NCBI GenBank assembly: GCA_028703175.1
Contig: JAQVNJ010000130.1
Location: forward strand, 1-17,059
From: JAAYCB01 sp012744395
GTDB lineage: Bacteria; Planctomycetota; Planctomycetia; Pirellulales; Thermoguttaceae
DNA length: 17,059 nucleotides
Direction of reading: 5' to 3'
Part shown: positions 1 through 7,737 of the stretch, piece after piece
Layout of the letters: each line of letters opens with the position of its first letter
Numbering within the stretch: position 1 is the first letter of the stretch
Program-made: the position numbers and the translations under genes
Notes under the pieces: model-generated
What the model saw: only the letters and a program-made list of their open reading frames with translations
What the model was told of the DNA's origin: nothing
The model's database searches: none

Positions 1-28
1 GGTTGCTGTTCCTTTGTTGGCCTCGGCC

Positions 29-751
29 CTATTCCCGCGTCATGCCGACCACGACCAGTCCCAGCACGCCCGAGGAGATCCCCAACCACAGCACGCGGTT
101 CCCGGTGCCGGCGGGAATCAGCAAATCCGTGCCTGCCGTGGGCAGGAGCAGGGATGCCGCCACCGGATAGAGCACCGCGGCCAGCACTCCGCCGAGCGCG
201 CCGGCAATCGCCGCCGCGGCAATCTTGCGGAAATGTCTGCGTGGAATTCCCAAGGCCAGGCCGACGCCCAAGCCCAGCAGCCCGAGCATCACCACCTGGA
301 CCTTAACGTTTTCGGCCAGATCACCGAGCGGCCCTCCGTAGACCAGGCCGCCGGCCAGGCCCGCGGCAAATCCGCCCGCCGCGCCCACGGGAATGGCGAC
401 CAGCAGCGGCGCCAGCGAACGCCTCGCGATCGCCTCGCCCAGGCCGAGCATTCCCGCAAGCAGGGCTCCGAACCAGCCGAGGTTGAGCACCGCGTTGGCG
501 CGGTTGACTTGACCTTGGACAACTCGGAGGGCTTCGAGCTTTTCGGGCGGAGCGCCCAGGTTGGGCACTTCGTACTCCTGCGGAACGGTGAAGACGGGAG
601 GCGTGTACTCCAAGACGCACCATGTCATCGCACCGCCGACAAGAGCCAGCAGCAGGGCCGCAAGAAGCGCCCGCTTCCGGCCCCGGGACTTTGCCTCAAC
701 GCCTCGCGGCTGTTGGCTTGCCGCGCCCGTCGCGCCGTCGTCTGAACCCAT
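29..751 (-). CDS. Six-segment membrane protein of unknown function
   Basis: I do not recognise this 240-residue protein. It has a polar N-terminal tail (about 1-26) ending in a basic patch, then hydrophobic stretches near residues 27-46, 88-107, 113-139, 151-168, 176-203 and 220-238, rich in Gly and Ala. A soluble loop of about 40 residues containing a PPVF stretch lies between the first and second. This predicts a polytopic inner-membrane protein with glycine-packed helices. The ATG at 751 was chosen over an upstream start at 829 because GAGGA lies about 8 nt before it, and because the extra residues would be encoded across the palindrome at 800-833. It follows the DUF1559 gene by 117 bp on the same strand. 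That gap holds the strong palindrome, so it may be a separate unit. No catalytic motif is visible. Confidence 0.75.
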   Translation of the reverse strand: MGSDDGATGAASQQPRGVEAKSRGRKRALLAALLLALVGGAMTWCVLEYTPPVFTVPQEYEVPNLGAPPEKLEALRVVQGQVNRANAVLNLGWFGALLAGMLGLGEAIARRSLAPLLVAIPVGAAGGFAAGLAGGLVYGGPLGDLAENVKVQVVMLGLLGLGVGLALGIPRRHFRKIAAAAIAGALGGVLAAVLYPVAASLLLPTAGTDLLIPAGTGNRVLWLGISSGVLGLVVVGMTRE

Positions 752-799
752 CGCTTGTTCCTCTATCGAGCTCGTGCGTCTTCTGAAGGAGAGACAGCC

Positions 800-833
800 T
801 GACGTGGCGGCCGGCCAGCCGGCCGCCACGTCA
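800..833 (-). terminator. Perfect 16-bp inverted repeat, likely terminator
   Basis: The arms 800-815 and 818-833 are exact reverse complements with only CA between them, giving a very GC-rich hairpin. It lies 36 bp past the stop codon of the DUF1559 gene at 869. No T-run follows on either strand, so it is not a classical intrinsic terminator. It could stop transcription by structure, protect the 3' end of the mRNA, or be a dispersed palindromic repeat. Confidence 0.5.
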
Positions 834-868
834 CAAGCAAACTGAATCCCTCGAATCCATCCGGACTG

Positions 869-1840
869 CTAGAACTGTCCCAGCGTCTCCTTGCCTCGAA
901 TCGTGCCCAGCCAGCGCCAGGTGTCGAGGTTGATCGTGCTGCCAATGAAGCGGACCGATCCGTCGCACAGAGCGGCGTTGACGCCGCCCGGGTGCCGGCT
1001 TCGCGCCGCGACCGTCTGCCGGTAAGGCCCTCCGGTCGCCGGGGCGCAGGGGGGGTTGGCCGGGTCGGTCATCACGCAGGCATAGGCCGCCTCGAGCAAG
1101 TCGGGCTGCCCCGCGTTCGGAGGCAGGTAGGTCTCAAAGTGGCAGCCTCCATACCACCAGCCGAATCCCCGATAGTCGCCCGACTTGCCTTGCACCGTCT
1201 CGGAAAACAGGATCGTGTTGCTCAACCCGTCTTGGACATCCGCGAATTTCGTGGGCGCGGGCATATCGGCGGGTTTCATCGTGCTCGCGGGAGACGTCAG
1301 GCCCACAAACGGCGCGCCCCCCCAGCGATTCGGATTGCCCGCCGTGTCCGTGCCGTACGGGCTGGAGCGGTCCATCGTCGTATTGCCGTAGTTGCCGACG
1401 TAATTGAAGAACGCCGCCCCGTTAAAAAGGGACATGGCTTGCGAGTTGCTGTCGCTCGGGCAGGTGTAGGCGGGAACCTGTGTCCTGATGACCGGACGAT
1501 TCACCGCATCACCGTAGCGGGGTGGGGCCGGCGTGTAGCCGCCGTCATAGCCCGCCCCGACGTAGAGGTTGGCCAGCGCCTGCTGCTCGATGAACGGCAG
1601 CAACCGCAGCATCCACGTCCCCCAGCAGCAGCCGAAATTGCCCGTCGGAAAATGCTTGTAGGTGTCGCTGTAGTTGTGCACGGCCAGCGCAATCTGCTTG
1701 AGGTTGTTGGTGCACTGCGACCGCCGAGCCGCCTCGCGCGCGGCCTGCACCGCCGGCAGCAGCAGCGCGATCAGAATGCCGATGATCGCAATTACGACCA
1801 ACAGCTCAACTAATGTAAAAGCCCCTCGGTGACGAACCAT
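869..1840 (-). CDS. DUF1559 protein with prepilin-type N-terminus (copy A)
   Basis: This is a 323-residue member of the DUF1559 family, which is greatly expanded in planctomycetes and carries a type IV pilin-like N-terminus. Residues 7-12 read AFTLVE, the cleavage/N-methylation motif, with Ala where Gly is usual before Phe. One hydrophobic helix of about 20 residues and the characteristic AAREAARRSQC segment follow. The C-terminus has the family's H-X9-DG signature (about residues 283-294). The likely place is the periplasm or cell surface, anchored by the N-terminal helix, as a pseudopilin-like structural or secretion component. The true role of the family is not established. The ATG at 1840 has AAGGAG about 8 nt upstream. 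An in-frame extension to 2038 was rejected because it lacks the conserved start. It is a close paralogue of the next gene upstream (2076-3038), so a local tandem duplication is likely. Confidence 0.93.
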   Translation of the reverse strand: MVRHRGAFTLVELLVVIAIIGILIALLLPAVQAAREAARRSQCTNNLKQIALAVHNYSDTYKHFPTGNFGCCWGTWMLRLLPFIEQQALANLYVGAGYDGGYTPAPPRYGDAVNRPVIRTQVPAYTCPSDSNSQAMSLFNGAAFFNYVGNYGNTTMDRSSPYGTDTAGNPNRWGGAPFVGLTSPASTMKPADMPAPTKFADVQDGLSNTILFSETVQGKSGDYRGFGWWYGGCHFETYLPPNAGQPDLLEAAYACVMTDPANPPCAPATGGPYRQTVAARSRHPGGVNAALCDGSVRFIGSTINLDTWRWLGTIRGKETLGQF

Positions 1841-1945
1841 TCCAGATTCTCCTTGTTCAGAATACCAATAACTCAGGATAACAGAAAACGACTTGTTCCC
1901 CTTCCCCGTTCCCTCTCCAGACGCCTTGCGACAGGCCGGCTTCGT

Positions 1946-2016
1946 GCCCGCCGGGCGCTCGGGCCATGCCCTGCGGTGCCCGCCGGCCCCGCCAGACGAG
2001 CGGCGCCGCGCGGCGC
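1946..2016 (-). terminator. GC hairpin cluster between the two DUF1559 genes
   Basis: The 235-bp gap between the paralogues holds several short self-complementary GC runs: a perfect 14-bp palindrome at 2003-2016, GGGC-CAT-GCCC at 1961-1971 and GCCCG-C-CGGGC at 1946-1956. They lie 60-130 nt past the stop of the upstream gene. No T-run follows, so termination or mRNA 3'-end protection is a guess. Confidence 0.3.
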
Positions 2017-2075
2017 GGAACACCAGCGGCGCCCGCAACCGCGCTTCTCCATGATCTCGGCCGCGGACTTCCGCC

Positions 2076-3038
2076 CTAGAATGGCCCCAGTGCCTCCTTT
2101 CCGCGAATCGTTCCCAGCCACCGCCACGTGTCGAGGTGGATCGTGTTCGCCATGAAATGGACCGAGCCGTCGCAGAAGGCCGCGTTGACGCCCCCCGGAT
2201 GCCGGCTCCGCGCCGCCACGTACTCGTGGAACAGCGTCGTTGACGCGGTGCAGGGCGGGTTGGCCGGATCGGTCATCTTGCACGAACTGGCTGCGTTCAG
2301 CACATCCGGCGACGCCGTATTCGGCGTGGTGTAGGTCTCGAAGTGCGAGCCCGACCGCCACCAGGCGAATCCCCGCAAGTCGCCCGACTTGCCCTGCACC
2401 GTCTCGGAGAACAGCAGCGTATTGCTCGTGCCGTCCCAGATGTCGGCGAGCTTGATCCCCTTGGCATCCAGCGTCACGTCATGCTGGAACCAGGTCCACG
2501 AGAACGGCGCCCCGCCATACCGGTTGGGGTTCCCCGCGGTGTCCGTGCCCAACGGGCTGACCATCAGCATGTTCGTGTTCCCGTAGTTGGCCACGTAGTT
2601 GTGAAAGGTGACCCCGTTCAAGAGCGCGGCGCTGGCCGTGTTGCTGTCGCTCGGGCAGGTGTACGTGGGAACCTGCGTCCGCGTGACCGGCAGATTGACC
2701 GCGGCCGAGTAACGGGGTGGTTCGGGCGTCGCCGGCCGCCCATCATACCCCTCTCCCTGATACACATCGGCCAGCGCCTGCTGCTCGACGAACGGGAGCA
2801 CGCTCAGCAGCCACGTGCCCCAGCAGCACCCGTAGCCCCCGATCGGGAACGCCTTGTAGGTGTCGTGGTAGTTGTGGACGCCGAGCGCAATCTGCTTCAG
2901 GTTGTTCGTGCACTGCGACCGCCGCGCCGCCTCGCGCGCGGCCTGTACGGCCGGCAGAAGCAGGGCGATCAGAATTCCGATAATCGCAATCACCACCAGA
3001 AGCTCGACGAGCGTAAAAGCCAAACGATTACGAACCAT
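2076..3038 (-). CDS. DUF1559 protein with prepilin-type N-terminus (copy B)
   Basis: This 320-residue paralogue of the neighbouring 869-1840 product is nearly identical to it through the N-terminal helix, the AAREAARRSQC segment, the CCWGTW segment, the internal TCPSDS motif and the C-terminal TWRWLGTIRGKE block. Residues 7-12 are AFTLVE, again with Ala before the Phe. The H-X9-DG signature sits at about 280-291. The middle is more divergent: the loop near residue 180 is entirely different between copies. The ATG at 3038 has GGGGAG about 7 nt upstream. It lies 125 bp after the lipoprotein gene on the same strand, a common planctomycete pairing of a DUF1559 gene with a small carboxypeptidase-regulatory-like lipoprotein. 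This suggests a surface-associated partnership, but that is inferred from context only. Confidence 0.93.
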   Translation of the reverse strand: MVRNRLAFTLVELLVVIAIIGILIALLLPAVQAAREAARRSQCTNNLKQIALGVHNYHDTYKAFPIGGYGCCWGTWLLSVLPFVEQQALADVYQGEGYDGRPATPEPPRYSAAVNLPVTRTQVPTYTCPSDSNTASAALLNGVTFHNYVANYGNTNMLMVSPLGTDTAGNPNRYGGAPFSWTWFQHDVTLDAKGIKLADIWDGTSNTLLFSETVQGKSGDLRGFAWWRSGSHFETYTTPNTASPDVLNAASSCKMTDPANPPCTASTTLFHEYVAARSRHPGGVNAAFCDGSVHFMANTIHLDTWRWLGTIRGKEALGPF

Positions 3039-3130
3039 GGCAATTCTCCCCAGAAGAATCCTGTTCTTGAAATCGTCCCGAACTCTCGCACCTGTGGTCT
3101 TCTTCAGTCCCTCCCTTTCCCGCGCCTCGC

Positions 3131-3148
3131 CGGGCGTCGCGATGCCCG
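3131..3148 (-). terminator. Weak hairpin after the lipoprotein gene
   Basis: An 18-nt near-palindrome (CGGGC arms around a TCGCGA core, one mismatched pair) sits about 16 nt past the lipoprotein stop codon. There is no T-run, so read-through into the DUF1559 gene is quite possible. Confidence 0.25.
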
Positions 3149-3163
3149 CCGGCGCGCCTGGTC

Positions 3164-3601
3164 CTACTCCTTCGTCACGATCTCGTGCTTGAACTCCGTT
3201 GGGCCTGACGAGCCGACCTCAATGAAGTTTTCACTCTCCGTGTTCCACTCCGCTGGAATCAATTCCTCCGCCGGCGTGCCGACCTCGTCGCCGGGCATGC
3301 CGCCTTCCGGCATTTGCAGCCCCGTGCCCGGTTTCACGGCGTTGATCACCACGCGGTATTTGCCCGGCGGGAGCCCCTGCTCGCGGGCGATCGCGTACGC
3401 GCCGTTGGCGATTACCGCGCCGCTGGATGTTGTGCTTTGCTCGACGGGCTCAAAGCTGATGCTCCCCTCGGCCAGCGGCGCGCCGTCGAGCGTCACGGTG
3501 CCCGAGACGGCACGCCGCCCCAAGGGATCGCCGCCGCCACAACCGCATACCAGGCCCAATAAACATAGAACACTCGCCAACATGGAAAGTTGGAAACGCA
3601 T
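3164..3601 (-). CDS. Small lipoprotein, carboxypeptidase-regulatory-like
   Basis: This is a 145-residue secreted lipoprotein. Residues 1-20 form a hydrophobic signal peptide ending in a lipobox-like V-C-G before Cys21, the probable lipidation site, followed by GGGD. The mature part reads as a single Ig-like beta-sandwich of the carboxypeptidase-regulatory type: VSGTVTLDGAPLAEGSISF, then a GAYAI strand and a PPGKYRVVINA strand. Such short lipoproteins are abundant in planctomycetes, usually next to DUF1559 genes as here, and have no known enzymatic role. The ATG at 3601 is well supported by AGGAGG 5 nt upstream. It heads the 3.6-kb minus-strand group and is probably transcribed from its own promoter in the 247-bp gap upstream. 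Confidence 0.85.
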   Translation of the reverse strand: MRFQLSMLASVLCLLGLVCGCGGGDPLGRRAVSGTVTLDGAPLAEGSISFEPVEQSTTSSGAVIANGAYAIAREQGLPPGKYRVVINAVKPGTGLQMPEGGMPGDEVGTPAEELIPAEWNTESENFIEVGSSGPTEFKHEIVTKE

Positions 3602-3619
3602 TGCTGCCTCCTGGAAACG

Positions 3620-3647
3620 ATTCTAACTATGGTTCGTTTGACGGCAA
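3620..3647 (-). promoter_or_regulatory. Candidate promoter for the lipoprotein gene
   Basis: On the minus strand TTGCCG (3642-3647) is followed after 16 nt by TAGAAT (3620-3625), giving 4/6 and 5/6 matches to sigma70-type boxes. The -10 box lies only 18 nt before the ATG, so the leader would be about 12 nt and would begin just before the AGGAGG. The 10-mer GTTAGAATCG around the -10 box is identical to that in the promoter at 12664-12692, which raises confidence slightly. Confidence 0.35.
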
Positions 3648-3797
3648 TCGCTTGCATCCCTGGCGGGGCCGGAACGGGACCACCAAGGGGGGATGCCCCA
3701 TACTCGCGGCAACCTGCGCCGCGGCTCGCGTTAACCAACGGGCCTTGCCACGAGCAGCGGGACATCCCTCGCAAACGATTGGTCGGACAGTAAACGG

Positions 3798-3841
3798 AAA
3801 AACGGGCCTCGGGCCGCCGCGAAAATCGCCGCGGCCGAGGC
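3798..3841 (-). terminator. Rho-independent terminator of the eight-gene unit
   Basis: On the minus strand, 7 nt after the Gfo stop codon, a GC-rich stem of about 16 bp (one bulge, one mismatch) closes a short TTT loop at 3806-3841. It is followed after CCG by five T residues (3798-3802). This is the clearest intrinsic terminator in the window. It separates the catabolic-type operon from the lipoprotein/DUF1559 group. Confidence 0.85.
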
Positions 3842-3848
3842 GGCTTGG

Positions 3849-5228
3849 TTACAGGTACTCCTCCGGGAACTTCCAGGGCGCCCGGTACTCGGGCCGCGCG
3901 GCCTTCGCCGCCTCGTCGTCGCCGACGATCTGCTCCGTGGCCGGGTCGAAACGCAGCTCGCGGCCAAGCCTCATCGCCAGGTTGGCGAGGTTGTTGGACG
4001 TGTTGACCTTGTGCATGTAGTTCACCCCGCAGCTCGGCTCCTCGCGGCTGCGGATGCAGTCGAGCCACTCCCGCTCGTGCCCCGGCGAGGGCGGGATCGT
4101 CTTCTCCGGCGGCTCGGCGCCCACCAGCTCGGCCACCTGGGGAACCACCATGTGTGTCCCGTAGTTGCCGAAGATCGTCGCCTTCTCCGCGTGGATGTAG
4201 TATCCCAGGCGGCGCTGGATCCCTTTCTCCATCGGGGCGCCGTGCTTCGCGTAGCGATCCACATCCTGCAAGTTGAAGCCGAAGCTGCTGACCTGCGACA
4301 TCATCCAGGTCATCGTCACCTCGGGGAACTCCCAGGTCACTTCGTGCGTGTCGGGCGCGTCGGTGTTGTCGATCACGCAGTGTTTCGAGCTCGTGCTCTG
4401 AACGCGGATCGGAAACCCTAGATCGAGCGCCCAGAAGGGCAGGTCGAGGATGTGGTTGGCCATCCCGCACGTCCGCCCGCCCCCGTAATCCAGGAACAGC
4501 GTGTGCGCCCAACCGTTCTTGACGATGTTCTCGTTGAACTTCCGCATCGGCCCCGGGCCGACCCAGAGGTCCCAGTCGAGCCCCTCGGGCGCGTCGCTGT
4601 CCGGCGGGAACCCCAATCCGTCGGGGGGATTTCCCTCGTTCGACATCAGGAACGTCCGCACCACGGCCGGTTTGCCGAGCATCCCCGACCGCATCCATTC
4701 GACGACGCGGCGGTAGTTCTCCGTGGCGTGGATCTGGGTCCCGTTCTGGCAGACCCGCTTGTGCTTGAGGACGGCGTTCTTGATCACGCGGCTTTCGGCC
4801 AGGTGCAGCGACATCGGCTTCTGCAAATACAGATCCTTGCCGGCTTCGCAAGCGTCGACCGCCATCCGGCAATGCCAGTGGTGGGGCGTGGCGATGATCA
4901 CCGCGTCGACATCCGGCTGCTGGAGCAGCTCGCGGTAGTCGTTGTACGTCTTCGGCTTCGATTCGAAGCTCGCGGCCAGGGCGTCGCGCTTCCGCTTCCA
5001 GGCGTCGCAGATCGCGGTCACCGCCACGTCGGGATACTTCGCGCACTGCTTGACGTTGGCGGTGCCCATCGCGCCGGCGCCGATCAGGCCGACCTGGATG
5101 CGGTCGTTGGCGCCGGGCTGGCCCGGCGCGGCCAGCGCCGAGCACGGCACGAAGTACGGCGCCGCGACGCCAGCGGCCGTGGCGGCGCCCAGGAAATCGC
5201 GGCGAGAAACGGGTTTCGACAGCTTCAT
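3849..5228 (-). CDS. Tat-exported Gfo/Idh/MocA family oxidoreductase
   Basis: This is a 459-residue NAD(P)-dependent sugar or cyclitol oxidoreductase of the Gfo/Idh/MocA family. The N-terminus carries a twin-arginine signal (SRRDFL at 8-13, then a hydrophobic Ala-rich stretch to about 34), so it is probably folded with its cofactor and exported to the periplasm. The Rossmann domain starts near residue 43 with GAGAMG (50-55). The family Lys-Pro motif appears as LQKP (135-138), with Gln in place of the classical Glu, as in many planctomycete members. The C-terminal half holds the substrate-domain segment NHILDL. Specificity cannot be read. The ATG at 5228 has AGGAGGT 7 nt upstream; an extension to 5351 would bury the Tat signal. 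It is the last gene of the unit, 91 bp after the DUF6807 gene and just before the terminator. Confidence 0.93.
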   Translation of the reverse strand: MKLSKPVSRRDFLGAATAAGVAAPYFVPCSALAAPGQPGANDRIQVGLIGAGAMGTANVKQCAKYPDVAVTAICDAWKRKRDALAASFESKPKTYNDYRELLQQPDVDAVIIATPHHWHCRMAVDACEAGKDLYLQKPMSLHLAESRVIKNAVLKHKRVCQNGTQIHATENYRRVVEWMRSGMLGKPAVVRTFLMSNEGNPPDGLGFPPDSDAPEGLDWDLWVGPGPMRKFNENIVKNGWAHTLFLDYGGGRTCGMANHILDLPFWALDLGFPIRVQSTSSKHCVIDNTDAPDTHEVTWEFPEVTMTWMMSQVSSFGFNLQDVDRYAKHGAPMEKGIQRRLGYYIHAEKATIFGNYGTHMVVPQVAELVGAEPPEKTIPPSPGHEREWLDCIRSREEPSCGVNYMHKVNTSNNLANLAMRLGRELRFDPATEQIVGDDEAAKAARPEYRAPWKFPEEYL

Positions 5229-5264
5229 CACGTCTACCTCCTTATAATCACGGGTAACGGTCGC

Positions 5265-5281
5265 AAAACCTGCGTTGCAGG
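5265..5281 (-). promoter_or_regulatory. Small hairpin with T-run inside the operon
   Basis: In the 91-bp gap before the last gene, a 5-bp stem CCTGC-AAC-GCAGG is followed directly by TTTT on the minus strand. The stem is short, so it is at most a leaky terminator that could lower expression of the last oxidoreductase. It could equally be chance. Confidence 0.2.
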
Positions 5282-5319
5282 AGCCTCGTTCTGTCCGGTC
5301 AATCGGCTTTTCCGCCCGG

Positions 5320-6594
5320 CTATCGGCCCGGGGCTTCTTTCGCCAGTGCATAAGCGCTCCAGGCGTCGCCGATCTCGCCCTCGTTCAGCGCGCCGGGGTG
5401 GATCCACAGCCGGTAGTCGAGCGTCAGCGTCTCGCCCTTGGGCAGCGGCACCTCGCGGTCGCCGGGCCAGGCCGGTTGCACGCTCCTCCAGGGCGGATAC
5501 TCGCCGGGCTTCGTGCCGCCTTCATCCGTCTGCGGCTGGTTCGGATAGTCGGGGTTCGTCACGCCCTCCAGCAAGACCATCCCGGCCGGGCCCTTCCCGC
5601 CGGGGAAACGGCCGGTCAAGTGATACCACGCCCGCCGCGGCGAAGTACCGGGCGGGTCGATGTGCATGCGGATCTGCCGCTCGGGAAATTCCGGAAAGCT
5701 CCGCACGGAGAAGCCGCCGTAGCTGCCATGCGGGCGTCCGCCGATGCTTACCTCGTCGACCAGCGCCGTCAGCCGCACCTGGACATCGACGAAACGCCGC
5801 CGCGCGGTGGAGCGGAACGCGCGGATCAGCACGTCCTCGCGGACGATCGGGTCGCGATCGCCCCATTTCCACACGCACTCCGCCTCGACCGCCGCCCACA
5901 CCGGGCCGGCTTCCACGCGGTGCATCGCCACGGGGCGCGACCAGACCGCGCCGGTGAAGCCGGGCAGGATCTTCACCGCCCAGAGGTCGCGGGCCTCGTC
6001 TTTCCAGCGCGTGATCGGCCAGGCCCAACTCACGCCGCGATGGTGCGGATGGTTCTGCGAGTAGTCGTCGGTGATCGCCTCGCCGTCCGGGCCGAACAAC
6101 GGCTGGATGTAATCGCCCCGCGCGAAGTCCGGGTCGATCCCCGCCGGAACGGGGACCGTCCCATGGTTGTAGCGGAGCACCGGCAACGAGCCCTCGCGGA
6201 TGTCGACCGCTTTCCGTTCGGTGTCGACCCGCGCGGTCAACTCCCCGCGGCATCGCTCGTCCGCCTGCACAATCCGGAACTGCCGCCGGCCTTTCGCGCC
6301 GGGCGGGAGAATCCACCACAGTCTTCCCGACGCGCTGCCGGCGCTGTCCGGCTCGAACTGCGCCGCCAGCGGTTCGCCCCGTGCCGCGCCGCCGACCGTC
6401 TCCACGACGCGGATGCGCCCCGGCCGGACCGCGCCGCCGGCCAGCCGGCCGAGATCGACCTCCGCCGAGACCGGCGCCGCCACGCGTCCCAGCGCGCCCT
6501 GGGGATCGTCGATGATCAAGGTCTTATCCGGGCCTTGCCCGGCGGAAGCCGCCAAGAGGACCGCGGCGATCATGCTGATGTTCAGTGCTGCCAT
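5320..6594 (-). CDS. Secreted DUF6807 ('PmoA' family) protein
   Basis: This 424-residue protein belongs to the family that databases often label 'PmoA', now DUF6807. It is not a subunit of particulate methane monooxygenase: it lacks that protein's membrane helices. A short Sec-type signal (about residues 1-19, hydrophobic, ending ASAGQG) suggests export. The hallmark NHPHHRG lies at 181-187, followed by a Trp-rich segment. The rest is beta-rich, resembling galactose-mutarotase-like or concanavalin-like folds. In planctomycetes and Bacteroidota these genes lie beside Gfo/Idh oxidoreductases and sugar isomerases, as here, so a carbohydrate-processing or binding role is likely but unproven. The ATG at 6594 has GGGAG about 6 nt upstream. 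It lies 45 bp after one Gfo gene and 91 bp before the other. Confidence 0.88.
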   Translation of the reverse strand: MAALNISMIAAVLLAASAGQGPDKTLIIDDPQGALGRVAAPVSAEVDLGRLAGGAVRPGRIRVVETVGGAARGEPLAAQFEPDSAGSASGRLWWILPPGAKGRRQFRIVQADERCRGELTARVDTERKAVDIREGSLPVLRYNHGTVPVPAGIDPDFARGDYIQPLFGPDGEAITDDYSQNHPHHRGVSWAWPITRWKDEARDLWAVKILPGFTGAVWSRPVAMHRVEAGPVWAAVEAECVWKWGDRDPIVREDVLIRAFRSTARRRFVDVQVRLTALVDEVSIGGRPHGSYGGFSVRSFPEFPERQIRMHIDPPGTSPRRAWYHLTGRFPGGKGPAGMVLLEGVTNPDYPNQPQTDEGGTKPGEYPPWRSVQPAWPGDREVPLPKGETLTLDYRLWIHPGALNEGEIGDAWSAYALAKEAPGR

Positions 6595-6639
6595 CGTTGC
6601 TCCCTTCCCCGGCCGGCGCGGCTCGGCCGCGCCCGCTGG

Positions 6640-7737
6640 TCACTCCGCGCTGGCCTGCGCCGCCAGTTGCACCGGCCGGCCGCTGGCGATGCTCTCGTAG
6701 CAGGCGTTCATGGCCTCGATCGTCGGCCGGTGCCAGCGGAGGTTGATCTGCGGCTGGCGGCCGTCGCGCACGCACGCGACGAACTCGTCCACCAGGCCGA
6801 TCCACTCGTCGAAATAGGTGTATTGAACCACGTAGCGGTCGCGCGGCGCGCCGTTGTGGTAGACGTTCGGGCCGAAGCAGTCGGCCATCAGCGTCCCCCG
6901 CTCCCCGCTGAGCGTTAAATTGACTTCCATCCGCTTGGGAAACACCTCCCAGCCGGGACCGGGTTCCGGCAGCCGCTCCTCCAACCGCGACCAGGAGGGA
7001 TCCAGCAGGAACGTCGAGCCGTCGGCCATCTTGCCGTTGACCAGCAGCAGGTCTTCCACTTCCAGGTCCGTGCGGATGTTCGGCGCCGCCTCGGCGTAGA
7101 CGTGCTCGAACCGGCTGCCGGTCAGCCAGCGAACCAGGTCGAAGATGTGCGGGTGGTCGCAGAGCGCGCCGCCGCGGAAGCGGTGATCCCCGGCGGCCAG
7201 CGGGACGCGGCGGCCGTAACTCTGCTCGGGCGACCCCTGCCAGGGAAACGCCCAAACCGGCGAAAGCGTGATGTTCGTCGCCTGGATCGAGACCACCCGG
7301 CCGATCGCGCCGTCGGCCACGAGCCGCTTGATCCGCTCGACGACCGGGTTGTAGTGCAGCTCCAGCTCGATCTGGCAGACCAGCCCGGCCCGATCCACCA
7401 GCTCGATCATCTCGTCGTATTCGGCCAGGTCGAACGTGGGAATCTTCATCGAGAGGATGTGGATCTTCCGCTCGGCGCAGGCCTTCATCTGCGCCAGGTG
7501 CTCGCTGTTGGCCGAGGCGAGCACGACCGCCTCGATCTCCGGGTGCCGGTCGAGCATCTCCTCGGCGCTGGCGTAGCAGGGGACCCCATCGACGGCGCGG
7601 TGGAACCGCTGGCGGACCACGTCGTCGGCGGCGCTGGCCGCGATCCACTCCAAGCGCGGCGAATCGCGGAGCGTCTGGAAGTACTTCCGCGTGTGGCCGT
7701 GGGTCAACGACATCATGGCGATCTTGATCGGTTTCAC
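6640..7737 (-). CDS. Cytoplasmic Gfo/Idh/MocA oxidoreductase, GTG start
   Basis: This 365-residue Gfo/Idh/MocA family protein has no export signal. The first strand MKPIKIAMMS leads into LTHGHT (11-16) in place of the usual GxGxxG loop, a variant seen in some family branches. The family lysine is kept in SMKIP (Lys98), but Glu-Lys-Pro itself is not. The substrate domain has the block D194-x-x-x-x-x-D200 with two His between them, then WLTGS. The start is the GTG at 7737, because AGGAG lies about 9 nt upstream, the protein then begins at the first Rossmann strand, and the codon overlaps the preceding gene's stop as GTGA. That 4-nt overlap implies translational coupling with the Gfo-C-terminal-like protein. 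An upstream in-frame extension (to 7968) was rejected as a high-GC shadow. Confidence 0.9.
   Translation of the reverse strand: MKPIKIAMMSLTHGHTRKYFQTLRDSPRLEWIAASAADDVVRQRFHRAVDGVPCYASAEEMLDRHPEIEAVVLASANSEHLAQMKACAERKIHILSMKIPTFDLAEYDEMIELVDRAGLVCQIELELHYNPVVERIKRLVADGAIGRVVSIQATNITLSPVWAFPWQGSPEQSYGRRVPLAAGDHRFRGGALCDHPHIFDLVRWLTGSRFEHVYAEAAPNIRTDLEVEDLLLVNGKMADGSTFLLDPSWSRLEERLPEPGPGWEVFPKRMEVNLTLSGERGTLMADCFGPNVYHNGAPRDRYVVQYTYFDEWIGLVDEFVACVRDGRQPQINLRWHRPTIEAMNACYESIASGRPVQLAAQASAE

Noticed and set aside
3493..5145. A 550-codon open frame on the minus strand overlapping the Tat-Gfo gene in another frame.
   Set aside because: The translation is Arg/Pro/Gly-rich with no family motifs. 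The overlapping frame has a Tat signal, GAGAMG, a Shine-Dalgarno site and full Gfo structure. This is a high-GC shadow.
5320..6594. A particulate methane monooxygenase subunit, from the 'PmoA' family label.
   Set aside because: The protein is soluble and beta-rich with a signal peptide and the NHPHHRG motif. It lacks the transmembrane helices of true PmoA, and no pmoB or pmoC is present.
5275..6918. A 547-codon plus-strand frame antisense to the DUF6807 gene.
   Set aside because: The composition is typical of antisense GC-rich frames, with no recognisable domain, and it crosses the boundaries of three well-supported minus-strand genes.
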